A DNA stretch of 64,000 nt, taken from the NCBI RefSeq assembly GCF_002844275.1, contig NZ_NXGX01000011.1, forward strand, positions 25,848-89,847. The letters run 5' to 3'. The notes below the pieces were generated by a model that saw only the letters and a list, made by a program, of their open reading frames with translations, did not search any database and was not told where the DNA came from. This document shows, one piece after another, positions 42,865-51,639 of this stretch. Numbering within the stretch: position 1 is the stretch's first letter; the number at the start of each line of letters is the position of its first letter. The position numbers and the translations under genes were made by a program. Origin of the DNA: Thalassospira lohafexi. GTDB taxonomy: Bacteria > Pseudomonadota > Alphaproteobacteria > Rhodospirillales > Thalassospiraceae.

Positions 42865-42969
42865 GGAAGGTGGGTAGGTGGACTTGAACCTTATCTTCAA
42901 ACCAAGCAAAGTATCGCTTTGCGTAGGTTCAGCAAAGCGCGCAGCTAAATCCTACCCCCGCAACCTTCC
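42865..42969 (-). other. 105-nt structured element with tRNA-like end
   Basis: GGAAGGT GGGTAGG at the left pairs with CCTACCC and ACCTTCC at the right (7+7 bp, five unpaired bases on one side). Inside, the minus strand has an 8-bp hairpin CGCTTTGC/GCAAAGCG. A T-arm-like GGTTCAAGTCC lies just before the outer stems. It does not fold as a normal tRNA. It sits between the transfer block and the glycosyltransferase gene. It could be a small RNA, a decayed tRNA or a recombination site. Confidence 0.45.
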
Positions 42970-42974
42970 TGTAT

Positions 42975-44198
42975 TCAGCCTCTCCTCCCCACAACTCTTT
43001 CAATCTCGCCAGCAGCCAATCTCTCAATCAGACTGGTTTGTTTCTCAAGGCATTTCTGCAAAGCGAAATGCTGTGTGATGGTGCGTCGTGCCTCCTGTCG
43101 AAGGGGCATTAGCTGTGCGGGGTTTTCAAGGCTGTATATCATTTTGTCCGCCAATGCATCTGCATCCCAGAAATCAGTCAGCAGACCGTTATAACGATCT
43201 TTGATGACGTCATGGCAAGGGCCCGTGTCCGATGCAATGACGGCGGCCCCGCACGCCATGGCCTCAAGCACAGACCAAGAAAGGACGAACGGGTACGTCA
43301 GATAAATATGGGCAGCGCTGATTTGAAATAGGCGTATGAGGTGCTCATGCGATATTTGGCCGAGGAAGTAGATACGGGAAGGATCAAGCCCGGTTTCTTC
43401 CATCATGACGTCGCGCCACTTGCGTCCGTCGGTTCGCGGTGTGCCGTAACTGACACCATCCCCTCCGGCAACGACAAATATGGCGTCGGGATTGCGGGCG
43501 GCAAGTTTGGCGGCAGATCGCATGAATGTTGGAAAACCACGATATGGCTCAAGATCACGGGCGACATAGGTCACTACAGGGGCCCCCGCGCGAAGCACTC
43601 GTCCGTCAGGCATTTTTAACGTGGCCTGTGGGTTTGGGCGACAGCGATGAACATCAACTCCGTCATGGCAGACGCCGATCTTATGCTGATAGGCATCTGG
43701 AAAGGCTTTTTTTTGCCAGGGTGTCGGGCTAAGCGCGACATCAAGATGATCAAGTGTTGAAAGCTGAGCACTGTTGCGCAGACGAAGTTGGCTGCGTTTT
43801 GCCAGTGAAATCTTTTCATCCTTGGCAAAGCCAACATCACGCCCATCAGCATGATAATAATGTTCGCAGTATCCCAGCAGAGGCGTGTTTGGCAAGACAT
43901 CGCGGGCAAACAACATACCGCCCCAACCAATGTGGCCAAAGACAACATCCGGTGGGCCTTCCTGACGCGCCAAGGCATCAAGTGTTGTGGCAGCTTGCAG
44001 GCCTAGTTCCTGATGGTATTGGGCAAATGATGTTGCTGGCGGAGGAGGTGTTGCACGTTGACGTAAAACACGGATGCCGGGCAAGCGGACATTCATTTCT
44101 TCACACAGGAAGGAAACCTGCCATCCGGTATTCGCCAGATGACAGGCAAGGTGCACAAATTGTCCCGGCCCATGGCGATGGACAAAGACTATTTTCAT
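42975..44198 (-). CDS. GT4 family glycosyltransferase
   Basis: The 407-residue cytoplasmic enzyme has a two-Rossmann GT-B fold. The N-terminal part starts MKIVFVHRHGPGQFVHLACHLA. The C-terminal donor-sugar domain has VTYVARDLEPYRGFPTFM and the late SWSVLEAMACGAAVIASDTGPCHDVI motif. It should transfer a sugar from a nucleotide donor to a glycan acceptor that cannot be named. Its start overlaps the MarR-type gene stop (ATGA). Confidence 0.88.
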   Translation of the reverse strand: MKIVFVHRHGPGQFVHLACHLANTGWQVSFLCEEMNVRLPGIRVLRQRATPPPPATSFAQYHQELGLQAATTLDALARQEGPPDVVFGHIGWGGMLFARDVLPNTPLLGYCEHYYHADGRDVGFAKDEKISLAKRSQLRLRNSAQLSTLDHLDVALSPTPWQKKAFPDAYQHKIGVCHDGVDVHRCRPNPQATLKMPDGRVLRAGAPVVTYVARDLEPYRGFPTFMRSAAKLAARNPDAIFVVAGGDGVSYGTPRTDGRKWRDVMMEETGLDPSRIYFLGQISHEHLIRLFQISAAHIYLTYPFVLSWSVLEAMACGAAVIASDTGPCHDVIKDRYNGLLTDFWDADALADKMIYSLENPAQLMPLRQEARRTITQHFALQKCLEKQTSLIERLAAGEIERVVGRRG

Positions 44199-44695
44199 CT
44201 ACGGTTCCGAACTTCATGCGTGATGACGGCACCATTGATCGGGATACCGCCGTATCTGAGAGTTTGAGTCCAGAATTCTTCGAGCCTGCGCAGGGTGCGC
44301 AGCGCCGTTTCCATTTCCCGCTGATCTTCAAGGTTGTTGGTCAATGCATCGTGATATTCTTCGTGGAATTCATGCAATGCTTCACATAGTTCGTGGCCTT
44401 TCGCCGTCAGCTTTATACGGGCTGATCGTCGGTCACGTGCCATTACCTGACGTTCTACATAGCCAGAATCGACAAGCTGTTTGAGATTATAGGATGCATT
44501 CGATCCCATGTAATGGCCGCGATCAAGCAGATCGCGAACTGAAAGTTCATCCTCGCCAATGGTGAACAGCAACGCTACTTGCGCAGGGCTGATGTCATCC
44601 TTGCCGAGTCGAATAAGATCTACACGCAGCAGATCAGCAAACCGCCGATAAATTCGCTCGACGGTATTTGCCAGTTCAAGATGTGTGACGGTCAT
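44195..44695 (-). CDS. MarR-family winged-helix regulator
   Basis: This 166-residue regulator has a winged helix (ISPAQVALLFTIGEDELSVRDLLDRGHYMGSNASYNLKQLVDSGYVERQVMARDRRSARIKLTAKG) and C-terminal dimer helices. It resembles alphaproteobacterial LdtR-like winged-helix proteins. It faces the type I secretion operon across a 326-base gap with a long inverted repeat, so it probably controls both. ATG 44695 (MTVTHLELA) is preferred to upstream starts. Confidence 0.85.
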   Translation of the reverse strand: MTVTHLELANTVERIYRRFADLLRVDLIRLGKDDISPAQVALLFTIGEDELSVRDLLDRGHYMGSNASYNLKQLVDSGYVERQVMARDRRSARIKLTAKGHELCEALHEFHEEYHDALTNNLEDQREMETALRTLRRLEEFWTQTLRYGGIPINGAVITHEVRNRR

Positions 44696-44842
44696 GTTGT
44701 CCGATCCGTTATCTGGTCCCAAGCGAGAGTTGATGCCAAAACAAGTATGAGGCGGCACAATTTTCGTGTGGGGAAGATAACAGGACGTTGCTCTTGAACG
44801 ATTTTTCCGCACGTCCCTTACTTCCCGCAAGTTTGCTCGTTT

Positions 44843-44888
44843 ATCAGAAGTATTTCTAAAGTATTTTTATTTTCAAAATACTTCTGAT
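44843..44888. promoter_or_regulatory. 13-bp inverted repeat, candidate MarR operator
   Basis: ATCAGAAGTATTT (44843-44855) and AAATACTTCTGAT (44876-44888) are perfect inverted repeats with a 20-nt spacer. The spacer holds a further AAAGTATTT. The gap 44696-45021 contains no gene; this A/T-rich dyad lies in its middle. Confidence 0.6.
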
Positions 44889-45021
44889 CTTTGTTTTTTA
44901 CATTGTCTAATCATCAACATGAGATCGACATATTTAATTTTATTGTAGAACATCGTGTCAGCGCAACTATGTGAGTAGATTGCGGAAAAACTATGACTTT
45001 TGACCGATTGGATGAAAATCG

Positions 45022-46812
45022 ATGCATTTTGGTCGCAAAGAACCAACAAAAGCGGTGCAAACTAAAGAGGTTAGACCGGGGCTTGATGCGAAGTCTGTTG
45101 TGCGCGAGGCGCGATATACGTTCGTTCGCGGGCTTGGCTGGGCCGGAGTGATGAGTGGTTTCATCAACGTCTTGCAGTTGACAGTGCCCCTTTTCATGCT
45201 GCAGGTACATGACAGGGTCATCAACAGCCAAAGCACCGATACATTGATCCTGCTTTTGGTCATCGCGATTGCAGCCATCATTCTTTACGGCATTCTGGAT
45301 TTTCTGCGCGCACTTGTGTTTCAGGAAATGGCGAAGTCTTTGCTGCGTCGGTTGAACCTGCCTGCAATTTCGGCGGCGATGCGAGTGGCGCTGGAAAAAG
45401 GAAGCCTGCATGGAACCCAAGTATTGCGGGACTTATCAGATCTGCGCAATTTCATCACTGGAACGACCATCAGTGCCCCACTTGAAGCGATCTGGTCGCC
45501 AATATTTTTAGGAGTGATGTTCGCGCTGCATCCCTATTACGGCATTGCAGGCCTGGTCGCTGTCCTTACCCTGATAGGATTAAGTCTGTTGGGGGACTTG
45601 TTGGTGCGTCAGGTCACCAAAGAAGGCACCGACGCCAATTTGCGCAATATTGGCGACATTGGCTCGACGGTTTCAAACGCAGAAGCAATTGAAGCGATGG
45701 GGATGCTGCCGGCCTTGTCGCTGCGTTGGCGTCAAGCACAACTTCATGCCAGTGAACTCCTTGATGTTGGCAATATGCGCAGCAAGGGGATGTATTCTGT
45801 CACGCGTTCCGCACGGTTTGGCATGCAGATCATCGTTCTGGCGATGGGGGCATACCTTGTCATTATCGGTGAAACCACGCCGGGTGCAATGATTGGTGGT
45901 ACCGTTATTATGGGACGGCTTTTGTTGCCGTTTGACAATGTGACACGCGACTGGCGTGCGTGGGTCGGGGCTTTTTCGTCATGGAAGCGAATCCGCTCCA
46001 TGCTTGAAGAAAGCCAGTCCGAGCGTGAGATTAAGCCGACACCGCGGTCCGAAGGTCCGCTTATCGTTGATAATCTGGTCTATGCGGTGCCCGGATCAAA
46101 TGTACCGGTTTTACGCTCAATCAATTTCGAACTGTTTCCCGGTGAGATCCTAGGTGTCGTCGGGCCATCTGCGGCAGGTAAATCGACCTTGTCGCGCATG
46201 TTGGTTGGTGCGGCCAAACCATCCGCCGGGGGCGTTTATCTTGATGGGCATAATGCTTACTTGTGGGAGCGGGGCTCATTTGGCGACATGGTTGGTTATT
46301 TGCCGCAATCGGTGTCGCTTCTGAACGGGACGATCCGCGACAATATCAGCCGGATGCGTGATGCCAACCCACGTAAGGTAATCGATGCGGCGCGTGCTGC
46401 AGGTGTGCATGAAATGATCGGGCGGCTGCCGCTTGGCTATGACACCCCAATCGGGGCCGGGAGGCATACACTTTCAGGTGGTCAGCAGCAACGCATTGCG
46501 CTTGCACGCGCACTTTATGGTTGGCCACGTCTGTTGGTTCTTGATGAGCCCAATGCCAATCTTGATGCCGAAGGTGAAGCATCCTTGATCCGTGCTGTCC
46601 GTCAAGCCAGCGAGTCGGGGGCGATGGTTGTGCTGATTGCGCATCGGCAAAGCATTATGCAGTACGCCCATAAATTGTTGGTGATGCAGGATGGACGGGT
46701 CAAGCAGTTTGGCGAGCGTACTGATGTTATTCAAAGTCTCAACGCAGACGATGACGATGTCAAAAGTCTGCCTGCCGTGAAGCGCAGCCAGCGAAATGGA
46801 GGTGCGGCATGA
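45022..46812 (+). CDS. type I secretion ABC transporter (permease/ATPase)
   Basis: This 596-residue transporter has six membrane helices (about 35-310) and a nucleotide-binding domain. The latter has a Walker A (GVVGPSAAGKSTLSRML), a Q-loop (VGYLPQSVSLLNGTIRDNI), the signature LSGGQQQRIALARAL and a Walker B (LLVLDEPNANLD). It is of the PrtD/LapB-like class lacking a peptidase domain. With the HlyD protein it should export the RTX protein encoded just downstream. It overlaps the HlyD gene by four bases. Confidence 0.93.
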   Translation: MHFGRKEPTKAVQTKEVRPGLDAKSVVREARYTFVRGLGWAGVMSGFINVLQLTVPLFMLQVHDRVINSQSTDTLILLLVIAIAAIILYGILDFLRALVFQEMAKSLLRRLNLPAISAAMRVALEKGSLHGTQVLRDLSDLRNFITGTTISAPLEAIWSPIFLGVMFALHPYYGIAGLVAVLTLIGLSLLGDLLVRQVTKEGTDANLRNIGDIGSTVSNAEAIEAMGMLPALSLRWRQAQLHASELLDVGNMRSKGMYSVTRSARFGMQIIVLAMGAYLVIIGETTPGAMIGGTVIMGRLLLPFDNVTRDWRAWVGAFSSWKRIRSMLEESQSEREIKPTPRSEGPLIVDNLVYAVPGSNVPVLRSINFELFPGEILGVVGPSAAGKSTLSRMLVGAAKPSAGGVYLDGHNAYLWERGSFGDMVGYLPQSVSLLNGTIRDNISRMRDANPRKVIDAARAAGVHEMIGRLPLGYDTPIGAGRHTLSGGQQQRIALARALYGWPRLLVLDEPNANLDAEGEASLIRAVRQASESGAMVVLIAHRQSIMQYAHKLLVMQDGRVKQFGERTDVIQSLNADDDDVKSLPAVKRSQRNGGAA

Positions 46813-48191
46813 ACCGTGTCATTAACGTTGATGATAGTGGTGCTGTCATTCCGTCTGACGATCAGCAAGTTTCCTGGCATCAAATTCTTGCCGAAGAACG
46901 TCAGGCATCGCGCCAAAGTCTACGCAAGCCGATTATTGCCGGACTGACAGTTATCATACTGGGGTTTGGTGGTTTTCTGACGTGGGGCTTTACCGCAGAA
47001 CTTGATAGTGCAGCCGTTGCGACCGGGTCGGTGATTGTTGATTCGAAGAAAAAGGTCGTGAACCATTATGAAGGTGGCATTCTGAAAAAGCTGCTGGTTG
47101 ACGAAGGGCAGCACGTCACCGCGGGGCAAACTTTGGCTTTGCTTGACGGGACGCGCAGTGAGTCGGAAATCGGTCAGTTGCGCGGCGAACGGTTTGGTCT
47201 GATGGCGAAACTTGCGCGTCTGCGGGCGGAACAACGTGGTCAGGGTAATATTGCATTTCCCCAAGAACTTACAGCAAGTGATGAGGAATATGTCGGCGAT
47301 ATTTTGAGCGATGAACAACGCCTGTTTGCCAAGCGCAATGAAGTCTATGCCGCCAAGCGGGACGCGCAGGCCAAACAGATCGAACAGTTCGAGGCGGAGG
47401 CACAGGCACTTGTGTCGCAGATTAAGGCCCGGACGCGTCAGGAAAAACTGGTTGCGGAACAACTGAAAGGCATTCGGCAGCTGGCGGACAAGGGGTTCGC
47501 AACGCGCACCCAACTGGTTGAGGTGGAAAATAATTGGTCCGACCTTGTCGGGGACATGGGCGAATTCAAGGCCCAAAAGGCAGCCGCCCAGCAGCAAAAG
47601 GCAGAGGCTGAGATTAATCTGGCATCTATTGAAATGGAGTGGCAAAGCGACATTGCCACGGAAATTCAGGAAGCACAGCTTGCATTCAATGATGTTACCC
47701 AGCGGATCAGGGCCAGTAAGGATGTGCTTGACCGGCTTGAGGTGAAAGCACCGCAGACAGGCACGGTTGCCAATATCCAGATCAGAACGCCGGGTGGTGT
47801 TATCAGTCCGGCTGAGCCGATCATGGATATCATTCCCGAAGACGAACCGCTGGTGATCGAGGCGCGGATTAATCGGCAGGATATCGATTCTGTTCAGGTG
47901 GGTTCAAAAGTGCAAATACGTCTGACCGCCTATAGTCAGAGGCGTCTTTCGCCTCTTATCGGGGAGGTGCGATATGTCGCACCTGATCAAACGGTCGATG
48001 AGCAGCGTGACAGTTCTTATTACATCATCCGTGCTGCGATTAACCCCGAAGAGCTGGCAAAATATGACGATATCAATCTGCGACCGGGTATGCCGGCAAA
48101 TATTCTGGTTCTTAAAACGCCACGCAAGGCGATTGATTACCTGATCGATCCGATCGTTCAGAGCATGGATAAGGCCTTCCGCGAGGAATAA
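46809..48191 (+). CDS. HlyD-family membrane fusion protein (type I secretion)
   Basis: The 460-residue adaptor has a cytoplasmic N-terminus, one membrane helix (about 38-60) and the lipoyl half-motifs VVNHYEGGILKKLLVDEGQHVTAG and VKAPQTGTVANIQIRTPGGVISPAEP. These flank a long coiled coil (about 130-300), and a beta-barrel end follows. It links the ABC transporter to an outer-membrane TolC-type channel, which is not in the window. Confidence 0.92.
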   Translation: MNRVINVDDSGAVIPSDDQQVSWHQILAEERQASRQSLRKPIIAGLTVIILGFGGFLTWGFTAELDSAAVATGSVIVDSKKKVVNHYEGGILKKLLVDEGQHVTAGQTLALLDGTRSESEIGQLRGERFGLMAKLARLRAEQRGQGNIAFPQELTASDEEYVGDILSDEQRLFAKRNEVYAAKRDAQAKQIEQFEAEAQALVSQIKARTRQEKLVAEQLKGIRQLADKGFATRTQLVEVENNWSDLVGDMGEFKAQKAAAQQQKAEAEINLASIEMEWQSDIATEIQEAQLAFNDVTQRIRASKDVLDRLEVKAPQTGTVANIQIRTPGGVISPAEPIMDIIPEDEPLVIEARINRQDIDSVQVGSKVQIRLTAYSQRRLSPLIGEVRYVAPDQTVDEQRDSSYYIIRAAINPEELAKYDDINLRPGMPANILVLKTPRKAIDYLIDPIVQSMDKAFREE

Positions 48192-48221
48192 GGGGCCAAA
48201 AGATTTCCCTGTTTTCCATCA

Positions 48222-48255
48222 GGCTGCCCCAGATTTTTAACGGGGCAGCCTTTTT
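48222..48255 (+). terminator. Rho-independent terminator after HlyD gene
   Basis: GGCTGCCCC and GGGGCAGCC pair in a 9-bp stem with an 11-nt loop, followed by five Ts. It ends the ABC-HlyD transcript, so the RTX gene has its own promoter. Confidence 0.88.
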
Positions 48256-48426
48256 AATGGGAGACTTGATTTAAATTTGAATTAAATAAAAAACAAACAA
48301 AAAACAATATCATTTAAATAAGTAATCAATAATTACATGTAAAATTGAAGTGCGTCATAATGTTGACAAAATAAAAACACCACAATACCCTCCACTAACA
48401 AAGTAAAAAAATATAGTCTTTCTGAG

Positions 48427-48470
48427 TGGCCGTTCAGGGCGGTGCTTAGATCGCCTGGAGGGAACGGCCA
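48427..48470 (+). promoter_or_regulatory. structured 5' leader before RTX gene
   Basis: TGGCCGTTC (48427-48435) pairs with GAACGGCCA (48462-48470). Inner pairing of AGGGCG with CGCCT extends the hairpin. No T-run follows, so it is not a terminator. A possible promoter (TTGACA at 48363-48368, weak -10 near 48386) lies before it. The rest of the gap 48192-48531 is A/T-rich and holds no gene. Confidence 0.5.
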
Positions 48471-48531
48471 TCCTCTCGCGAGGGAAATATCCCCGCGATG
48501 TCATTAATGTTGGGACACGAAGGAGGATTAC

Positions 48532-49326
48532 ATGGCAACTCTCGAAGGCGGCGCCTTTGATGATGCGCTTCTCGGATCTCGTTTCAGTGACGTCATCTTT
48601 GGACGTGGCGGAGACGATACAATCTTCGGACAAGGCAATGACGACGTGCTGTTTGGCGAAGAAGGCGATGATGCCTTGTTCGGCGGATCAGGCGACGACG
48701 TAGCACTTGGTGGCGAAGGTGATGATCTTCTGTTTGGTGGGTCGGGTGACGATGCACTGATCGGGGGCAGCGGGAGCGACCTGATGTCGGGTGGCTCTGG
48801 CGAAGACGTTCTGTCAGGTGGATCGGGTGACGATATCATGCTTGGCGGATCAGGAGACGACGTTCTGGACGGTGGTTCGGGCGATGATGTCCTGGTCGGC
48901 GGTGCTGATAACGATATCTTGCTCGGTGGTGCTGGTGATGACGTCATGCTTGGCGGCTCTGGAGACGATGTTCTTCAGGGTGGCGAAGGTAACGATGTTC
49001 TTCTGGGCGGCTCCGGGGATGATGTCCTCGAAGGCGGTGCCGGGGACGATATCCTGTCTGGTGGTTCTGGTGGAGATACATTCGTGTTCTCCGGCGGCGG
49101 CGGAAACGATGTCGTTCTCGACTTCCAGGCTGGCGAAGACATGCTTTCCATTAGCAGCAATATAAACGACACCGGTATTGAAGGTGCCGATGACGTTGCT
49201 GCGCGTGCAACGCAAGTTGGGGCCAACACCGTTATCGACCTTGGCAATGGTGATTCCATCACCCTTAACAATGTCGATGCAGAAGACGTACAGGACGATC
49301 CGGATAGCTTCTTTAGCGTCCAGTAA
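48532..49326 (+). CDS. RTX-repeat secreted protein without catalytic domain
   Basis: Residues 3-190 of this 264-residue protein consist almost wholly of about 18 nonapeptide repeats of the type GGSGDDxLx (calcium-binding beta-roll). A C-terminal region (FVFSGGGGNDVVLDFQAGEDMLSIS...ITLNNVDAEDVQ) resembles the secretion-signal end of type I substrates. There is no signal peptide and no passenger enzyme. It follows a strong GAAGGAGGA ribosome site and the type I exporter genes, so it is the likely substrate. Codon use in the repeats is varied, arguing against recent tandem expansion. Confidence 0.88.
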   Translation: MATLEGGAFDDALLGSRFSDVIFGRGGDDTIFGQGNDDVLFGEEGDDALFGGSGDDVALGGEGDDLLFGGSGDDALIGGSGSDLMSGGSGEDVLSGGSGDDIMLGGSGDDVLDGGSGDDVLVGGADNDILLGGAGDDVMLGGSGDDVLQGGEGNDVLLGGSGDDVLEGGAGDDILSGGSGGDTFVFSGGGGNDVVLDFQAGEDMLSISSNINDTGIEGADDVAARATQVGANTVIDLGNGDSITLNNVDAEDVQDDPDSFFSVQ

Positions 49327-49392
49327 TCCGTCAAACGGCGTCCGCAGTTACGGCTGCGGACGTTTCGTCCTGAACTTCAAGTTAAGCGAAAG

Positions 49393-51639
49393 ATGGTCAT
49401 GCTTGAATTTGCCTCGTCCGATGCTGTGCGGACGACCGGCGAAGCGCCGGACGTTTGTCTGCTCAACCCAGATACCTTGATGTTGATCTGGGATACACCG
49501 ACCCGCTTGTGGGAGGTTCCCAGACTTGAAACTGCTGCCGGTGTCGCGATTTCACCGCAAGCAACATTGCGTCTTCCTCTAAATAGTGGCGGGACACGGT
49601 TGTTGCGTGTGATTAGGCGTCCAAAAGACGAGCCGGTCTCGTTTCTGGCGGAAGCCGGGACACTTGGTCGTAAAGACGAAATCACAATCGAGCCAGATGG
49701 CGATTTTGAATTCGCAAATGCATCTCTTCTGATTGAGGGTGTTACACCTTCCGGGCGTCTTTCGCTGGTGTCGACCTTGCTTGGCATGTGGGCGAGCATG
49801 TTCCGTTTGCGCCTGAGCAAAAGTTACAACCGCTTCCTTAATCATCTTGTTTCCGAAATTGTTGAACGGCCGCAGCGCGCCCAGGCGCTGGCAAAATTGT
49901 CCGATCAGAAAATGCTGATTGCCGCCGGGCTGCCCGAGGCGTTCAAAGAAATCGAAGCCGTTTTTATCGTTTCACCATCAGGTTTCCGTCGTCTTGCGAT
50001 GTTGCCTCATACCAGCCATCAGGGGCCGCGTGGGCAGGATCTGGTCTATATGATTACCGATCGTGCAGGCACAGAAGACGGCGCATATCTTGTTGTGACC
50101 GGTGTGCGCACCTTGGCCATTCGTCATCTTCCCGGCACCACGGTTTTGCCATCCCTGTCGCGTTGGTGGCAGGCGCGTGGCAAATCGGATGCTGATCTCC
50201 GCGAATACATTATTGGCGCGCTGGCACGGTCCGATATGAAGGCCAGCAAGGCCGCCATTGAATTTCAGTTGCGCTGTCCACTTTCAAGTCAGCGAGTTGC
50301 CGGTGGCGGATCGCTGCCAAGCGGTGAAGTCGACCTTGCCGTCACAACGGCACGGGGCACGCTGATTGGCGGCTGGTATCGTGATCCTGTTGATATGATT
50401 GCAAGTATCGATCTTCTCGATAGTAATGGTATTGCCCACCCGTTTGGCGATGGGTTTTATCGGTATACCGGAAACGTTCAAGACGAAGACCGTACCGTTC
50501 CAGCGACCGGGTTCGTCGGATTTTATCAGGACATTCAAAGTCCTGTACCAATCCTTCAGCCAAGAAGCGTGATGCGCCTGACATCGGGAAACCGTCACTT
50601 GATGGTGCCACCGGCACAGCCCATTGACCCGGCAGAGGCACGTGCGCGTATCTTGCGCGCGGTTCCGCCACAGCATTTGAGCGATGAGATCATCGAAAAT
50701 TGTTTGGCGCCGGTGATTGGCGACCTGCAACAAAAATTGATGGGGTCCGCAAAGGTTGATCACATCATTGAAATGGGCACGCCGCACGAAGACCCGGATG
50801 TTTCGATTGTTGTGCCGCTATACCGTGTCCTGGGATTCCTGCGCGCGCAAGTCGGTGCCTTTGCCTGTGATCCGTGGGTTGCGAAAAACTGTGACCTGAT
50901 TTTTGTGCTGGATTCCCCTGAGCAGGTCGAAGAATGCGAACATCTTTTGCGCGGATTGCACATTCTTTATGGCATTCCAATGCGATTGGTGGTGATGACC
51001 CGAAATGGCGGCTATGCGCGTGCTTGTAATGCCGGGGCGGAGGTTGCCCGTTCTCATCTTCTGGCAATGCTCAATTCGGATGTCATCCCCCATACACCGG
51101 GATGGGCGCAAGGATTGGCCTCGAAAATGGGTGGCCCACAAGAAGTCGCTGCCGTTGGGCCAAAGCTGTTGTTTGAAGATGGCTCAATCCAGCATGCCGG
51201 GATGTATTTCGCCCCCAACGAGAGCGGAAAATGGCTGAACTATCACTACCACAAAGGTATGCCTGATCAGTATCGGGATGCCAATGTTGAACGTTCCGTG
51301 CCCGGTGTTACAGGGGCATGCATGATGCTGCATCGGGATGCATTCAACGAGGTTGGCGGGTTTACCGAAGACTATGTCATCGGTGATTACGAAGACAGCG
51401 ATCTGTGTCTGAAAATCCGTCAGGCCGATTTTGACATAAAATACATTCCCGACGTCAGTCTTTACCACTTCGAGCGCAAGTCAATTTCGACCCATGCCGA
51501 CTATATGCGTGGTGTCGCTGCCGAATATAACGCGTGGCTTCATGCGTCGCGTTGGCGCGACATGCTCGAAGATATCCATGCCAATGGCGTTCCCCAAGAA
51601 CGTTCCCCCAGCAAAACAAAACATGGAGCCGCGGCATGA
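49393..51639 (+). CDS. large protein with C-terminal GT2 glycosyltransferase domain
   Basis: The first 460 residues of this 748-residue protein are of an unknown type, including a GGWYRDPVDMIASIDLLDSNG segment near 330. The last 280 form a GT2 domain (VSIVVPLYRVLGFLRAQ). Its metal and catalytic motifs look intact: LAMLNSDVIPHTPGW, and DYEDSDLCLKIRQA after GACMMLHRDAFNEVGGF. It should add a sugar to a surface glycan or protein. It overlaps the methyltransferase gene by four bases. Confidence 0.85.
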   Translation: MVMLEFASSDAVRTTGEAPDVCLLNPDTLMLIWDTPTRLWEVPRLETAAGVAISPQATLRLPLNSGGTRLLRVIRRPKDEPVSFLAEAGTLGRKDEITIEPDGDFEFANASLLIEGVTPSGRLSLVSTLLGMWASMFRLRLSKSYNRFLNHLVSEIVERPQRAQALAKLSDQKMLIAAGLPEAFKEIEAVFIVSPSGFRRLAMLPHTSHQGPRGQDLVYMITDRAGTEDGAYLVVTGVRTLAIRHLPGTTVLPSLSRWWQARGKSDADLREYIIGALARSDMKASKAAIEFQLRCPLSSQRVAGGGSLPSGEVDLAVTTARGTLIGGWYRDPVDMIASIDLLDSNGIAHPFGDGFYRYTGNVQDEDRTVPATGFVGFYQDIQSPVPILQPRSVMRLTSGNRHLMVPPAQPIDPAEARARILRAVPPQHLSDEIIENCLAPVIGDLQQKLMGSAKVDHIIEMGTPHEDPDVSIVVPLYRVLGFLRAQVGAFACDPWVAKNCDLIFVLDSPEQVEECEHLLRGLHILYGIPMRLVVMTRNGGYARACNAGAEVARSHLLAMLNSDVIPHTPGWAQGLASKMGGPQEVAAVGPKLLFEDGSIQHAGMYFAPNESGKWLNYHYHKGMPDQYRDANVERSVPGVTGACMMLHRDAFNEVGGFTEDYVIGDYEDSDLCLKIRQADFDIKYIPDVSLYHFERKSISTHADYMRGVAAEYNAWLHASRWRDMLEDIHANGVPQERSPSKTKHGAAA

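Noticed and set aside
42865..42969. Functional tRNA gene
   Set aside because: The T-arm-like sequence is not next to a matching stem. No D-arm or 7-base anticodon loop can be placed, and the length is 105 nt.
48528..48947. Minus-strand Ser/Pro-rich frame over the RTX gene
   Set aside because: The Pro/Ser repeats are only the complement of GGSGDD codons.
48532..49326. CRISPR-like or tandem DNA repeat in the RTX gene
   Set aside because: The repetition is at protein level (nonapeptides) with varied codons. There are no constant repeats separated by unique spacers.
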